Positions 25,361-36,308 of a stretch of DNA of 64,000 nt are shown here, piece after piece (the first letter of the stretch is position 1; the number at the start of each line of letters is the position of its first letter). A program made the position numbers and the translations under genes. The stretch comes from JBMNGG01 sp050949705 (GTDB lineage Bacteria; Bacillota; Thermosediminibacteria; Thermosediminibacterales; Tepidanaerobacteraceae), in assembly GCA_050949705.1 (NCBI GenBank), contig JBMNGG010000003.1, positions 124,001 to 188,000 on the forward strand, written 5' to 3'. The notes beneath the pieces are model-generated. The model did no database searches. It saw nothing but the letters and a program-made list of their open reading frames with translations, and had not been told where the DNA came from.

Positions 25361-28300
25361 ATGTTTTTTTCCAGGAAAAGTATTGTGATATTCTTGACAC
25401 TAGCCATTCTTTTTTCCCAAGCCCCCTGTTGTATATTACCTGTCCAGGCTGCAGTGGACGGGGTTATTCCTACATTTCAGGTAGAGCCACCTCAAGGTGG
25501 AACAGCAGAAGAAATACTGGAAAGCACTTATCCGGCAAATAATCAGATAGGGGTAGAAGTAAAACCCGCCATAAAACTCTCTTTTAAATATCCCATAGAA
25601 ATAAATGACAAAGGGCTAATTACATTAAAAACAGGAGATGAAGCATATATCTTAAATGTGGGAAATATACATCTTTCTGAAGATGAAAAGACATTGATTG
25701 TAGATATTGGAAGGATAGGGGAGTTACCCTTAAGAAGAGGTACACATTACAAAGCCGAAGTAGGAGCAGGTACCATAAAACTCAAAGACTATAGCATCAC
25801 TAATGAAACAATAACAATAAATTTTGTAACACGAAGTGAGGGACAAAGTCCTAAAGTTCTGGGATATTCCTCATATATAAATGGATCGGATGATATTAAA
25901 TACATATCCAGCACCAGACTATCGCCTGACGGCTATATATATATCCAATTTGACCGAAATATACAATGGGAAAAGAACACGGACAACCAGCAGTTACTAG
26001 AAGAAAGCAAATTATACCGTATACCGAAGCCAAAGGAAACGACATATGATGAAACAGGAGTAATATATGACAAAGCTTTTGAGTTTGAGCCTGGTATTAC
26101 CCAATCAGATCTTGAAAGTGAAGAATTCTGGCAGGAAATAGGAATTAGTGATATACAAATCGTTAACAACAATACAATCCGGGTAAAGCCCGAGTTACCA
26201 CTTTTACACTGCAATCAGTACAAACTTGTCATAAAAAAGGAGTTTGTAGAAGATACAAACGGTTATGCTCTTCAAGACGATGTGGATTTTTATTTTTGGA
26301 CAAGTCCATCCTCATCAAGGCCTGTTTTGGCTCTTGAAGGTATTGAAGGTATAACCCCTATACAAATAGAAGATGACCCGGCTACATCAGGTAGAACTAT
26401 TAGAGTTATAGGCACAAATGCATATGGTCCGGATAAGCCCATTGTTTTTACTATTAGAGGAGAAGTTATTCCAAAAGCAGATGAAATATCGGCACTAGAA
26501 CGGATAACCCTTATTGAAGGATATAACAACAGCACCAAGGTAAAGATATCCAAGGTTCGGTTCGATTATTATATTGAAGGTGGCGACAAAAAAACCAAAT
26601 TATTTATTTATCCTGAGACAGAACTTAAGCCCGGTAGATACTATGTGCTTACTGTTTTAGGTAATGTTCTGCAAAATCGAAGCCTTCAATTCCTACATAG
26701 AATTGATTTTAAGTTTATAGTAGGAGGAAATGGCGAACAGGCAGGCATATACAAAATTGAACCTGATACTTTTGGCTTATTTGATATTTACCAAGGGAAT
26801 GTAAACTTTACGATAAAAGGTTTTGATTTTAAAGAAGATGTGGAATATGTCGAGCTTAAGATGATAAGTGGTGAAAATGCCGGAACGGTTCAAACAGCCG
26901 TTTATAAAAGGGACATAGAATTTAGAAGCGTAACCGATGTTATTGTTAAATTGCAAGATCAGGAAGTTATAAACACTTTATTTGAAGGAGGCGCAGGGGA
27001 ATACGAAATTAAAGTTTTTGAAGGCAATGGTCGACCAGCTGCCTATAATCCTGATGTCCGATTAAAAATACTTTCCCGGGGTAAACCCAAAGTATTAGTA
27101 ACAGACCCAGTAGCTGGCGATATATGGTTTAATGAAAAAGCGCTAAATGCTGTGTCAATAGATGGTATAACAAGATATTTTCTGAAAATCACCTTTGAAG
27201 ATATAGATGGCAGTTTAAGCTTTAATTCCGGTGCAGGTCTCGACCTTTTACAAACTTCCAGCCTTTACTCGGAAGGTCAAAATGAAGTATCAATGATTGA
27301 CCGGGAATTCTTAAATTTCATACAAAACCTGGAGGACTTAGAAGAAAAGAACACCTATATTTCCAAATACATTTTTGTGAAAAATACTGATGCAAAAGAA
27401 GCTTATCTATACATTCCTGTAAAACCACTAAGGTCTCAAACTACATATACTGCCACGATAAACGCAAATATAGTTTATTTTTCAGGAAACGATGATACTG
27501 CTGAAGCAAATGATACTATTTCCTGGAGCTTTACTACTAACGCCATCCCCGTAATCTCAGACGTTCTTACGGGAAGCGTTGTTGAAGATTATGATGAAGA
27601 TAAACCTATTATACTTAAAGGTGACTTCTTTGACCTTAGAAATGTTGAAGTATATTTTAACAATACTAGAGCTCGAAGGGTTAGAATAGTAACTGATGAA
27701 AACGGTAAAAACATGCTGGAAGTATATCTACCTGATGGTAGAAATCGATTGGAACCAGGCATATATACCATAAGGGTTCGAAACGATCGTGACCATGAGT
27801 TTGAAGTCTTTGGAGCAATGAGCGTAGTAAAAGAGGGTCAGCATATACCAAATGAAGAATATAAGGTTAAGGTTGAAGAGCGCATGGGTCGAGTAGAGAG
27901 CAATATCTTGCGCAGTGAGGACACACTGGTGTTAAATAGGAACTATACTGATCGTAGAAGTGTAGAGGCAGATCTTGATGAACTTATGGGCGAAGATGTG
28001 CTAATAAGGAAAGTCAGATTTGATGGCAGGAGAAATGACCGTATTGGCACATTTGAAACATCGTCAAAGTGGGCTAATATTACACTATATGATGTAGGTT
28101 GCGATAATTATAATAGTGATAATAAACCTGAAATCGCCCTTGGCAGGATAGATCCTAGATTAGCTCAAACCTTAGAACAAAAACTTCAAAGACGAAAGAT
28201 TCGGTCAGAATTCATTCAAGTGACAGGGGAAAATGTCCGCTTTTCACGTTTTTCTGTTGATATCCCCTTTAAAGGCAGCAATGGTGATAATTTAAAGGTT

Positions 28301-28420
28301 TTACGATATGACTTGGAAAATCGTGAATTTAGAGATGAAGTTTTTTGGGCTGACAGTATAAACAAAACTGTCACCATAAATAGCTTTTATTCCGGTATTT
28401 TCGTTGTTGTAGAGGAGTAG
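25361..28420 (+). CDS. Secreted Ig-like-domain surface protein (1019 aa)
   Basis: First gene of a four-gene surface operon. The ATG is 7 nt after GGAGGT. The signal peptide is SRKSIVIFLTLAILFSQAP with cleavage probably near PVQAAVDG. Residues ~54-160 (STYPANNQIGVEVKPAIKL) form an SbsA-type bacterial Ig-like domain. Further Ig-like units follow, including one with a FNNTRARRVRIVTDE-type IPT edge near 740. The ~190 C-terminal residues end LRYDLENREFRDEVFW and FYSGIFVVVEE, a pattern shared with the next protein. There is no SLH, LPXTG or membrane anchor, so it is probably held by a partner. Function is unknown; structural or adhesive is likely. Confidence 0.8.
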   Translation: MFFSRKSIVIFLTLAILFSQAPCCILPVQAAVDGVIPTFQVEPPQGGTAEEILESTYPANNQIGVEVKPAIKLSFKYPIEINDKGLITLKTGDEAYILNVGNIHLSEDEKTLIVDIGRIGELPLRRGTHYKAEVGAGTIKLKDYSITNETITINFVTRSEGQSPKVLGYSSYINGSDDIKYISSTRLSPDGYIYIQFDRNIQWEKNTDNQQLLEESKLYRIPKPKETTYDETGVIYDKAFEFEPGITQSDLESEEFWQEIGISDIQIVNNNTIRVKPELPLLHCNQYKLVIKKEFVEDTNGYALQDDVDFYFWTSPSSSRPVLALEGIEGITPIQIEDDPATSGRTIRVIGTNAYGPDKPIVFTIRGEVIPKADEISALERITLIEGYNNSTKVKISKVRFDYYIEGGDKKTKLFIYPETELKPGRYYVLTVLGNVLQNRSLQFLHRIDFKFIVGGNGEQAGIYKIEPDTFGLFDIYQGNVNFTIKGFDFKEDVEYVELKMISGENAGTVQTAVYKRDIEFRSVTDVIVKLQDQEVINTLFEGGAGEYEIKVFEGNGRPAAYNPDVRLKILSRGKPKVLVTDPVAGDIWFNEKALNAVSIDGITRYFLKITFEDIDGSLSFNSGAGLDLLQTSSLYSEGQNEVSMIDREFLNFIQNLEDLEEKNTYISKYIFVKNTDAKEAYLYIPVKPLRSQTTYTATINANIVYFSGNDDTAEANDTISWSFTTNAIPVISDVLTGSVVEDYDEDKPIILKGDFFDLRNVEVYFNNTRARRVRIVTDENGKNMLEVYLPDGRNRLEPGIYTIRVRNDRDHEFEVFGAMSVVKEGQHIPNEEYKVKVEERMGRVESNILRSEDTLVLNRNYTDRRSVEADLDELMGEDVLIRKVRFDGRRNDRIGTFETSSKWANITLYDVGCDNYNSDNKPEIALGRIDPRLAQTLEQKLQRRKIRSEFIQVTGENVRFSRFSVDIPFKGSNGDNLKVLRYDLENREFRDEVFWADSINKTVTINSFYSGIFVVVEE

Positions 28421-28430
28421 GAGGGAGACC

Positions 28431-31400
28431 ATGTTGAATTTAAAAAAAGCCATATCAAAAATCCTAATAATTGTAATGTTTATTTCTGCAATGCCAGGAG
28501 TTAATCAAACAGCCTGGGGATATGAACCCGATAAAGTTTTAGTTGAAGAAATAATCATAGGAAAGGAATATCATGATCTTTCTCAAACAAGGATTTCTAT
28601 CTCTATAACAGGGAGAAATCTTGAAGATGCGCCTGTACTTATACATTATGGTGTGTCAGATGTTGAGCAATTAACAAATCCCAAAATAAATTCACCAACA
28701 CAACTATCCTTTGAGTTAACAACATCTACTGGTTGGAGCGAATTAAGAAACATTAGACGTATAAGTGTAGGAAATGGGAACATCAATATAAGCGGAAAAG
28801 CTGAGATGCCGTCAGTTACTGAAATAACACCGAAAGTTAATATTAGTAGAGGAGAAACACTAAAAATCCAAGGGACAAACTACAACCTTATAAGTGATGT
28901 GGCAAAAGACGAATTCACTGTAGAATTTGGTTCAAGTTTCGGTTTTAGCAAAATAGAAAATGAAAAATTTGCAACAAATCCAGCTCAAATTTCGCAATTT
29001 GAAGGGCATCTTGGCCTTCAAGATTTGATGATTACCAGGCATTTCCAAGTTGATAATGTAAGTTTCGATGGAGAAAATCTGACAACAGTTGACTTTAAAA
29101 TAGGATATACCTACAGAAATTTGTTTAGATTAGTGAATGATTTAAGTATATCTTCGGATATTGAAATGTTTCCAAACCGAGGTGCAAGAGGAAGTAAAGT
29201 TTATTTTAAAGCAGCAGATCTAACAAAATATGATGTGTTTTTCTTAACAGATATCGACGGTACAGATCCCTACACAAATGCCAACAAAGGTAAAAATCCT
29301 ACTCCAATTCAAAAAACAGAGGATGAAAAGTTTATATTCACTGTAGAAGTTCCGGATATTGATCCAGGTGAATATCATGTAGTTCTTACTAATCCAATTC
29401 CTGACAATGAAGATCCTATGGAGGCAGTTTCAGGTGAATATGTTTACACTAAGGAAAAATTTACAGTAATACAAGGTGCCAAAACCCCAGTTATTGATAC
29501 AATAAGCCCCAATAGTGGTCCAGATACAGGATCGATATCAACTATAACTGGAAGATATTTAGGCAGCCTTAACATTGATGACCTTCAACTCCAACAAAAC
29601 TTTGCAACTCCCGATATTTCTATTAGTGGCGATGGCGTTATGACATTAACATACAAGGGTGATGACCCAGATGATATCATCGGGAAATATCGAGAAGCTG
29701 ATGTTGTCAAAGTAGAAAAATCTATAAAGGTAATAATCGGTCCTCAGGCCCACGTCCTTGATAGTTCAACATTTTCTCGAGATATTGATAAATTGGTTGT
29801 GAGGATAAACCCTGATACTCAGGATACCAATCTTGTTAAAGATGTTGTAGTTGAAACAACAACTAGCATATCCACCATAAATAATAACTATACATTTACT
29901 GAACGGGCAGAGCTTCCCAGAGGTTATACATTTATATCAAGCAGAATAAAACCGGAAGTTACAAGCATTATTCCAAATGAAATCCATCTAGCCAGAAATG
30001 AGAGCAATGGTACATACACATACATAGTTCCAGAAGATTTAATGGTCGGGATTTCAGGACGTAATTTTGCTGTTTACAGGTATACGGAAAATGACGAAAC
30101 TAAAACTTCATATCCTTCTGTGAGTTTTAACAATATTGAATTGAACAGGAATACTGATGATTCAATTCAATTGCAGGTTTTAAACAATCAGGGCAATATA
30201 GTAGATGGCACTACAGGCAACGAAATAGGCACCAAAATTAGGCTTATTATTCCCAAAGATACTCCAATTCCTAGTGAATATATAGATACAAGTGTACAAG
30301 TAGTAATAACAAACCCTGTGAGAAACTCTCCAGACCTTGGCCTTTCCTCGGAAGAGCCAGTAATGGTCAGATTTCTAGTAGTAAAAGAAGATAAAGCCCC
30401 AGTTATAGAAAGTATTACTCCTGATGTGGTTACAGTTCAAGGAGGAGAAGATGTAGTAATTAAGGGAAGCAATTTCTTACAGGATGTAAAGGTTTTTATA
30501 GATGGTACTGAAGTTTCAAATATAAAACGTGAAGGCGATGGTAAGACCATTACTTTTAAGGCACCTCCAGGCAGGGAAGGGGTTACTCAGCTCCAGGTAA
30601 TGAATCCTGATGGGGGTATTGCTATAAGGGATTTTTACTATGTGCAGACATATACTGATCCAAAGATTATAGATTTCTCACCTAAGTCAGGGAATACGGG
30701 AACTTTGGTCTTAGTAAAAGGAGATAATTTCTTAAGACCTGATCCTACAGCAACTGCAAATGAAATTTATAAGCTCATTGGAACAAGAATTCTTTTAGAA
30801 AACCGCGATATTAATGAATATAATACTCATCCGGTAACAAGGCGGCCGATACTTGAATATTATAGGTCACCTGAAAACGATGAGATACTTTCCATAAAAG
30901 ATGCTGTGGATGGAAGTAAGTATATCCATATGGCTGATTATTGGCATAGTGTTATTTTTAGTGATGAGTCGGGCAAATATTATACTCTTACGAAAGATGC
31001 CCGAGGAAACCCTATACTCTCAGATGGTGTAAATAATATTTATAGAATAAAGCTTAAGGCAGAGGAGCAAGATCAGCAGATAATTTACAAAATGTATGCT
31101 GAAAAAGAAGGTGCCGGTGAATATTTAGTTAAAGCGGAGCTCGCTACAAAAACAATTGGTGGTGTAGAAAAAACCTTTACTGAACTTATAATAAGTGAAA
31201 CCCCTCAAATGCGACTTTCAATGCAAACTCCATATAGAATTGATAATATAGGTATTATCGTTGGAAACAATGTAAAGGTTATAGATAAAAATCAAATCCT
31301 CTTTACAGTGCCCATACTCACATTTGGCGACGGCTGGTATGATGTTACTGTATTAAATCCTGACACCAAGCGGGATAGTCGAATAGATCAGCAGGGCTTT

Positions 31401-34400
31401 TTCTATTATACACTTCCTCCGTCAAAACCTGAAATACATGAGATTACACCAGATAAAGGTTCTGTTGATGGTGGATATTATATTGATATAAAAGGAACAG
31501 ATTTTAAAGATGACGGTACATACAAGAGCCGAGTCTTTATCAATGGTATAGAAATACCATCTTCAGATGTATTTGTAAGTGTAGATGGAAAAAGCCTGAC
31601 AGTAAAAGTCCCTCCATATACTGGGGATCTTACAGAAAAAAGTGAAACCGATCGCTTTACAGTGCCGGTAGTAGTGCTAAATCCAGATGGGGCAAGTGCA
31701 GGTAAAGAAGATGGTTTTACCTATATGGTACCAACCAGTCATCCTGAAATAACCCGCATTATTCCACAACAAGGCAGTGCTGCCGGGAAAGAAATTGTAG
31801 AAATAACAGGAAAGGATTTTCGGTTTTTCGAACCATTTAGTGATGACAATAGAAATCAGATACGTGATGAAAATGAAGTATATAATGATTTAAATGGAAA
31901 TAACGAATGGGATGACTTTAGAAATAAAACTATAGAAGAATTAAGGGTAGAATACGGTGACGACTTTGAAAGAATAGTTTTACAGGTTCTGCCAAAGGTT
32001 TATTTTGGCAACGAAGTAGCTGAAATTATAGAAATTGATGACGGATATCTTAAGGTTAAGACTCCTGCCGGCATAGCCGGTGATGTGGATGTATATGTCG
32101 TAAATAACGATTCCGGCATATCAAACAAGGTTAAATACACATATATGTCTACAAATCCTGTTATTACACGGATAGTTCCACCAGAAGGCAGGAAACAGGG
32201 TGGTGACCGAGTAGAGATTTTTGGCTCAAATTTTGTGGAAAGTGAAATCAAAATTTTAAATGGATACGGAAACTTTGAAACACTGCCCATGGCCCAAGTT
32301 CGCTTTGGCAATGTTACGAATCGGGATATACCAAGAGAAGAAGAAAATTCAGGCCGGATAGACAACCAAAGGACAACGGTGAACCTTTCCGGTGGTCTTC
32401 GTGTAGAATATGCTAATGGGCAAGTTGTCTTGAGAATATCAGAAAGTGGCAGTGAATATGTGACTGTAAATCCCATAGACTTCGATGGTAGCCCCTTGTT
32501 TATATCAACAAAGCTTTTAAAAGCTAGGGGAACAGATTCCTATCCCTATGCAGAACTTATTCGTTTGGAAATACAGGACAGAAGGCTTTTTATTGAAAGA
32601 GGTTATGCTCCAGAAGTTGAGTTTTTAAACAGAGGACAGCTTGTTGTTACTACTCCGGGATACTATTCAATAGGAGAAGTAGATGTTACTGTTATAAATC
32701 CTGATAAAGGTATAGCAACTGGGAGGTTTACATATAAAAATCCTGCCAGCAATCCTTATATTGTAAATATGACAAAAGAAGGCCAGTCGCCTATTGAAGA
32801 AAACATTAACGGTCGTGATGTAAAAGTTTTGACAATGACGTACAAAGGTGGCAACACTCTTAGTATCATCGGCGGAGATTTTAGGGAAAATGCCAGAATA
32901 CAGATCTCAGATGTAGCAACTATACTGCCGAATAATATTACCTATATGCTGCCTTCAAGACTGACCTTCACAATGCCGCAGGTGCCTGAAGAGGCAGTAG
33001 GGAAACTGCATCGAGTAGTTGTAATAAATGAAGACGGAGGAACTGCTTCATCAGATGAGGTTACTCCACTGCCCATATACATAATGTTTATTAAAGGTGA
33101 AACCGCTCCTTCTATAACAAGCCTCATTCCCGATAAGGGACCTGCTTCCGGTGGAACTTCTGTGAAAATTGAAGGTGCCGACTTTAGAGAAGGATTAAAA
33201 GTATTTTTTGGAGAAATTCCGGTAGCTGAAAGCAATATACAAGTTGTTGATTATAAGACAATTCTGGTTATAACTCCACCTCATTCTCCAGGCAGCGTGG
33301 AAGTTAAAGTGGAAAATCCAGATGGAGAGTTGTCAAACCCCAACGGTATTTTCACATATTTAAGTAGTCCAAATATATCGGCAGTAGTTAATCCCAATGA
33401 TCCTACAGAGACCGAGAGGATCAGTAGGATTTCCGTGGAAGGTGGCGAAACCATAAAAATAAAAGGATCCTCGTTCATGCAAGGTGCTCGTATTGTATTT
33501 GCTCCTGTAATAAAGCGGATAGATAATGAAGAGCAAGTTGCGGGAACTATTATTTACATAGATGGTCTTCCTTACTTGTTAGAAAGTGGTGTTGACGGGG
33601 GACAAGCAAGTTTTATAGATGCAGAAACACTTACTATAATAACACCTCCAGGCAGGCTGGACAGCAGAGGAATTATCGTAATAAATCCAGATGGGGGAGC
33701 CAGTGATATTTACGACCACTTAGTTTATGGTTTGCCAGAGATTACCGCGCCTATTAATGTGGAAGCTGAACTAGTTTATGATCAGTTTATCAGAATAAGC
33801 TGGTCCCAGGTCGAGAGAGCCCAGGGGTATGAAATATATGTAGTTATTGATGATAAGCAAATGGATTTTATTGGTTCTACTGAATTTACCAGGTTTGCAT
33901 ATACCAATATTGAGCCAAACACCAGATACAGATTTGTAGTCACAGCATTAGGGCCTTTCGGTTCCTCAAAGCCGTCAGCAGAAAGTAACACTGTAAGAAC
34001 CGGAAAGCGTGTAGGGCCGCCAGATGAAGATGGTAAACTTGTGGAAGAAACTATTATACAAAAAACAGGTGACATTGCCCAAGTAATCATAGGAACCAAC
34101 AACTACAGGGAAGATACTACAATAGACTTGACCAATACTAATTTTTATAGAGTAAGCAAAACTGTCATTACCATACCCGCTGAAGTCGTTGTGAGATCAA
34201 ATGTGGGGAATATAGCCATCATTGGACCTGATTATACTTTAAAGTTTAATCCCCGGATTTTCGAAACAAACAGAGTACGTCAATACCAAAACCGTCGTGA
34301 TGCGGGTATTAGGTTTGAAGTATTCCCATATGCAAATAGTTCGGCTTTAGGTAACAAAAGCTTGTTATCAGGTCAATACATGTTAAAGGCTGAGTTTTAT

Positions 34401-34631
34401 TTAGGTCAAGAGGCATCTAGCATAGATTATTTTGATGGACATATGGAGCTTATCTTAGAATATGATAAAACTAAGGCAGATTTAAGAAAGCTTTCAGAAG
34501 TTGCTCTTTATAGATATGATGATTATAACAGCAGCTGGCAGGAGATTCTTAAAGGTCATGACCAAAGTATTACACTTAAGGCATTTATAAATCGAACCGG
34601 CAGATATGCTATATTGGGGGCAAGGAGGTAA
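28431..34631 (+). CDS. Giant secreted IPT/TIG-repeat protein (2066 aa)
   Basis: Signal peptide at residues 1-31, then about eleven IPT/TIG-like units. They begin near residues 126, 352, 507, 656, 743, 999, 1104, 1242, 1441, 1560 and 1646, each opening like PVIESITPDVVTVQGGE and closing with a V-x-NPDGG edge. A calcium-loop-like insert (DDNRNQIRDENEV, DLNGNNEWDD) sits near 1139-1161. A fibronectin type III domain is at ~1770-1865 (RISWSQVERAQGYEIYVV). The C-terminal domain ends LYRYDDYNSSWQEI and RTGRYAILGARR. No wall anchor is visible. It starts 10 bp after the previous gene. Likely an extended surface fibre or scaffold; function is inferred. Confidence 0.82.
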   Translation: MLNLKKAISKILIIVMFISAMPGVNQTAWGYEPDKVLVEEIIIGKEYHDLSQTRISISITGRNLEDAPVLIHYGVSDVEQLTNPKINSPTQLSFELTTSTGWSELRNIRRISVGNGNINISGKAEMPSVTEITPKVNISRGETLKIQGTNYNLISDVAKDEFTVEFGSSFGFSKIENEKFATNPAQISQFEGHLGLQDLMITRHFQVDNVSFDGENLTTVDFKIGYTYRNLFRLVNDLSISSDIEMFPNRGARGSKVYFKAADLTKYDVFFLTDIDGTDPYTNANKGKNPTPIQKTEDEKFIFTVEVPDIDPGEYHVVLTNPIPDNEDPMEAVSGEYVYTKEKFTVIQGAKTPVIDTISPNSGPDTGSISTITGRYLGSLNIDDLQLQQNFATPDISISGDGVMTLTYKGDDPDDIIGKYREADVVKVEKSIKVIIGPQAHVLDSSTFSRDIDKLVVRINPDTQDTNLVKDVVVETTTSISTINNNYTFTERAELPRGYTFISSRIKPEVTSIIPNEIHLARNESNGTYTYIVPEDLMVGISGRNFAVYRYTENDETKTSYPSVSFNNIELNRNTDDSIQLQVLNNQGNIVDGTTGNEIGTKIRLIIPKDTPIPSEYIDTSVQVVITNPVRNSPDLGLSSEEPVMVRFLVVKEDKAPVIESITPDVVTVQGGEDVVIKGSNFLQDVKVFIDGTEVSNIKREGDGKTITFKAPPGREGVTQLQVMNPDGGIAIRDFYYVQTYTDPKIIDFSPKSGNTGTLVLVKGDNFLRPDPTATANEIYKLIGTRILLENRDINEYNTHPVTRRPILEYYRSPENDEILSIKDAVDGSKYIHMADYWHSVIFSDESGKYYTLTKDARGNPILSDGVNNIYRIKLKAEEQDQQIIYKMYAEKEGAGEYLVKAELATKTIGGVEKTFTELIISETPQMRLSMQTPYRIDNIGIIVGNNVKVIDKNQILFTVPILTFGDGWYDVTVLNPDTKRDSRIDQQGFFYYTLPPSKPEIHEITPDKGSVDGGYYIDIKGTDFKDDGTYKSRVFINGIEIPSSDVFVSVDGKSLTVKVPPYTGDLTEKSETDRFTVPVVVLNPDGASAGKEDGFTYMVPTSHPEITRIIPQQGSAAGKEIVEITGKDFRFFEPFSDDNRNQIRDENEVYNDLNGNNEWDDFRNKTIEELRVEYGDDFERIVLQVLPKVYFGNEVAEIIEIDDGYLKVKTPAGIAGDVDVYVVNNDSGISNKVKYTYMSTNPVITRIVPPEGRKQGGDRVEIFGSNFVESEIKILNGYGNFETLPMAQVRFGNVTNRDIPREEENSGRIDNQRTTVNLSGGLRVEYANGQVVLRISESGSEYVTVNPIDFDGSPLFISTKLLKARGTDSYPYAELIRLEIQDRRLFIERGYAPEVEFLNRGQLVVTTPGYYSIGEVDVTVINPDKGIATGRFTYKNPASNPYIVNMTKEGQSPIEENINGRDVKVLTMTYKGGNTLSIIGGDFRENARIQISDVATILPNNITYMLPSRLTFTMPQVPEEAVGKLHRVVVINEDGGTASSDEVTPLPIYIMFIKGETAPSITSLIPDKGPASGGTSVKIEGADFREGLKVFFGEIPVAESNIQVVDYKTILVITPPHSPGSVEVKVENPDGELSNPNGIFTYLSSPNISAVVNPNDPTETERISRISVEGGETIKIKGSSFMQGARIVFAPVIKRIDNEEQVAGTIIYIDGLPYLLESGVDGGQASFIDAETLTIITPPGRLDSRGIIVINPDGGASDIYDHLVYGLPEITAPINVEAELVYDQFIRISWSQVERAQGYEIYVVIDDKQMDFIGSTEFTRFAYTNIEPNTRYRFVVTALGPFGSSKPSAESNTVRTGKRVGPPDEDGKLVEETIIQKTGDIAQVIIGTNNYREDTTIDLTNTNFYRVSKTVITIPAEVVVRSNVGNIAIIGPDYTLKFNPRIFETNRVRQYQNRRDAGIRFEVFPYANSSALGNKSLLSGQYMLKAEFYLGQEASSIDYFDGHMELILEYDKTKADLRKLSEVALYRYDDYNSSWQEILKGHDQSITLKAFINRTGRYAILGARR

Positions 34632-34637
34632 GGGGAA

Positions 34638-36296
34638 ATGAAAAAGGTTGGGATAAGTATATTGGCTATAGCCATGCTGGCTATGATAATTCCAGGCACA
34701 TTAAGTCAAGCGGTTGAACCTTCTCCAGGACGTCTTTTGGAAGGATATATAAAAGACATAGGAGATAGTTTTGTGGAAGTGGAAGAATACAGTGGTTATG
34801 TTCGTCGCCTGGCTCTTAATGTGAGCACAGTGTATGTTATTGATGACACTCCAGCAGACCCCAGGGATTTTAAACCCGGAATGGAAATATATGTTCGTTA
34901 CAACAATACCGGTGTTACATATATGGAAAGCTGGTCAACTGAAAATCCAGGATATATTGCTCCGGGTTTAAAGATTAGATCCGGTGTTATTAAAAAAATT
35001 GATAGGGACCAGCTCATAATAAGATTTGCTACAGGAAAGGAAGAAGCTTACTATACAAGTCCTAGTACCATAGCCATAAAAAACGGAGTAAATGTGCCAT
35101 TAAGTAATCTTTATGAAGGTGATATGGTTCAACTATATTTTGATGAAATAGATTCCGCTATTATTAGCAGAATTAAAATTCAAGGGGATTCAATAAAAAT
35201 CAAAGGTCTTTATAAAGGCCAGCTTGATGTTTCGGGAATCGCTAATAATGACTTAATACTCAAAGATGTAAAGATCTTCCAGAATGGATCATGGCGAGAT
35301 TATAAAAATACACTTCAAATAAATCATTCCCCTGATTTGAAAGTATTTTATCAAGGGCAACCATTATCCAAAAATAATATGAAGCTTTTCCGCGGTAAAA
35401 CAGTATATTTAGCAGTGACAGATTTCTTTGGCAGAGATCGGGCTGAAAGGGCAGTGATAAAAAATCAGTATGAAACAAGTATCAGTGGTAAAATCGAAGA
35501 AGTGAATTGGTATGCGGAAGCTTTTGAATTAGCCAACAAACGAAATATAAGCTTCAATGATGGGACCATATTTGTTAAAAATAATCGATTAGTTGATAAA
35601 TACAGCATAAGCCCCGGCTCAGATGCTTTTGTAGTTGTTGATGGGCGCGGCTCTCGTATAGCGGCAGATGTTGTCTATATTTATGATCAAGGTCTTAACA
35701 ATTCCAATATTGGTCAGTTCTATCTATATGCAGGCCAACTGGACATGGTAGTGCAAAGCCAAGTTACCCTTACTGACTTTTTCGTGCTAAACAGAAATGA
35801 ATGGGAATCCTTTGATGATGAAAAAGAACTTTATTATGATGATGACACATATATCTTTGATCTTGAAGAGATGAAACAGATAAGTTCAGAACAGTTCTAT
35901 ACAGATTACTATGCAGTAGATGAGGAAAGCCGTTCAAGTCGACGTCGTGGACTTAAGTCATGGTACGCTTATGCGTACACAGACGGGGATAGAATAGTCG
36001 CTATTGTACTAAAAAAGAACATGGATTCACTTTTAAGACAGCGAGTAACTGCAGGAACTGTTGACATTTTAGAAGATGACCTTTTTGTGGGTAAGACTGT
36101 ATTATTGAGAAATGCTCGAGATTGGAGCAACCGAAACAACATGTGGATGCCTAGGACACTACAGGTAAGAATGCGAATGGAAAATGCATTAATTATAAAA
36201 GGTGACAAAGTAATATCATGGGAAGATTTAAGAGCGGGAGACAATATATATTCAGTTAGAGACGATTTTGAATGTAAATTTATTATTGTAAAGTAG
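34638..36296 (+). CDS. Secreted protein of repeated small beta modules
   Basis: A 552-aa protein with a signal peptide (KKVGISILAIAMLAMIIPG, cleavage near SQAVEP). The mature part is a series of about six similar units that open with a small-x-I pattern: GYIKDIGDSFVEVEE, SGVIKKIDRDQLIIRF, GLYKGQLDVSG, SGKIEEVNWYAEAFEL, AGQLDMVVQSQVTL and AGTVDILEDDLFV. These look like OB-fold-sized beta barrels. No catalytic motif, SLH or membrane anchor is visible, and I recognise no named family. It sits 6 bp after the IPT giant and just before the SLH protein, so it is presumably part of the same surface assembly. Confidence 0.75.
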   Translation: MKKVGISILAIAMLAMIIPGTLSQAVEPSPGRLLEGYIKDIGDSFVEVEEYSGYVRRLALNVSTVYVIDDTPADPRDFKPGMEIYVRYNNTGVTYMESWSTENPGYIAPGLKIRSGVIKKIDRDQLIIRFATGKEEAYYTSPSTIAIKNGVNVPLSNLYEGDMVQLYFDEIDSAIISRIKIQGDSIKIKGLYKGQLDVSGIANNDLILKDVKIFQNGSWRDYKNTLQINHSPDLKVFYQGQPLSKNNMKLFRGKTVYLAVTDFFGRDRAERAVIKNQYETSISGKIEEVNWYAEAFELANKRNISFNDGTIFVKNNRLVDKYSISPGSDAFVVVDGRGSRIAADVVYIYDQGLNNSNIGQFYLYAGQLDMVVQSQVTLTDFFVLNRNEWESFDDEKELYYDDDTYIFDLEEMKQISSEQFYTDYYAVDEESRSSRRRGLKSWYAYAYTDGDRIVAIVLKKNMDSLLRQRVTAGTVDILEDDLFVGKTVLLRNARDWSNRNNMWMPRTLQVRMRMENALIIKGDKVISWEDLRAGDNIYSVRDDFECKFIIVK

Positions 36297-36308
36297 GGAA
36301 TGTTTACT

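Noticed and set aside
32000..32476. Minus-strand 158-codon open frame inside the IPT giant
   Set aside because: It has no ribosome site and resembles no known family, and it sits antisense to well-formed IPT repeats.
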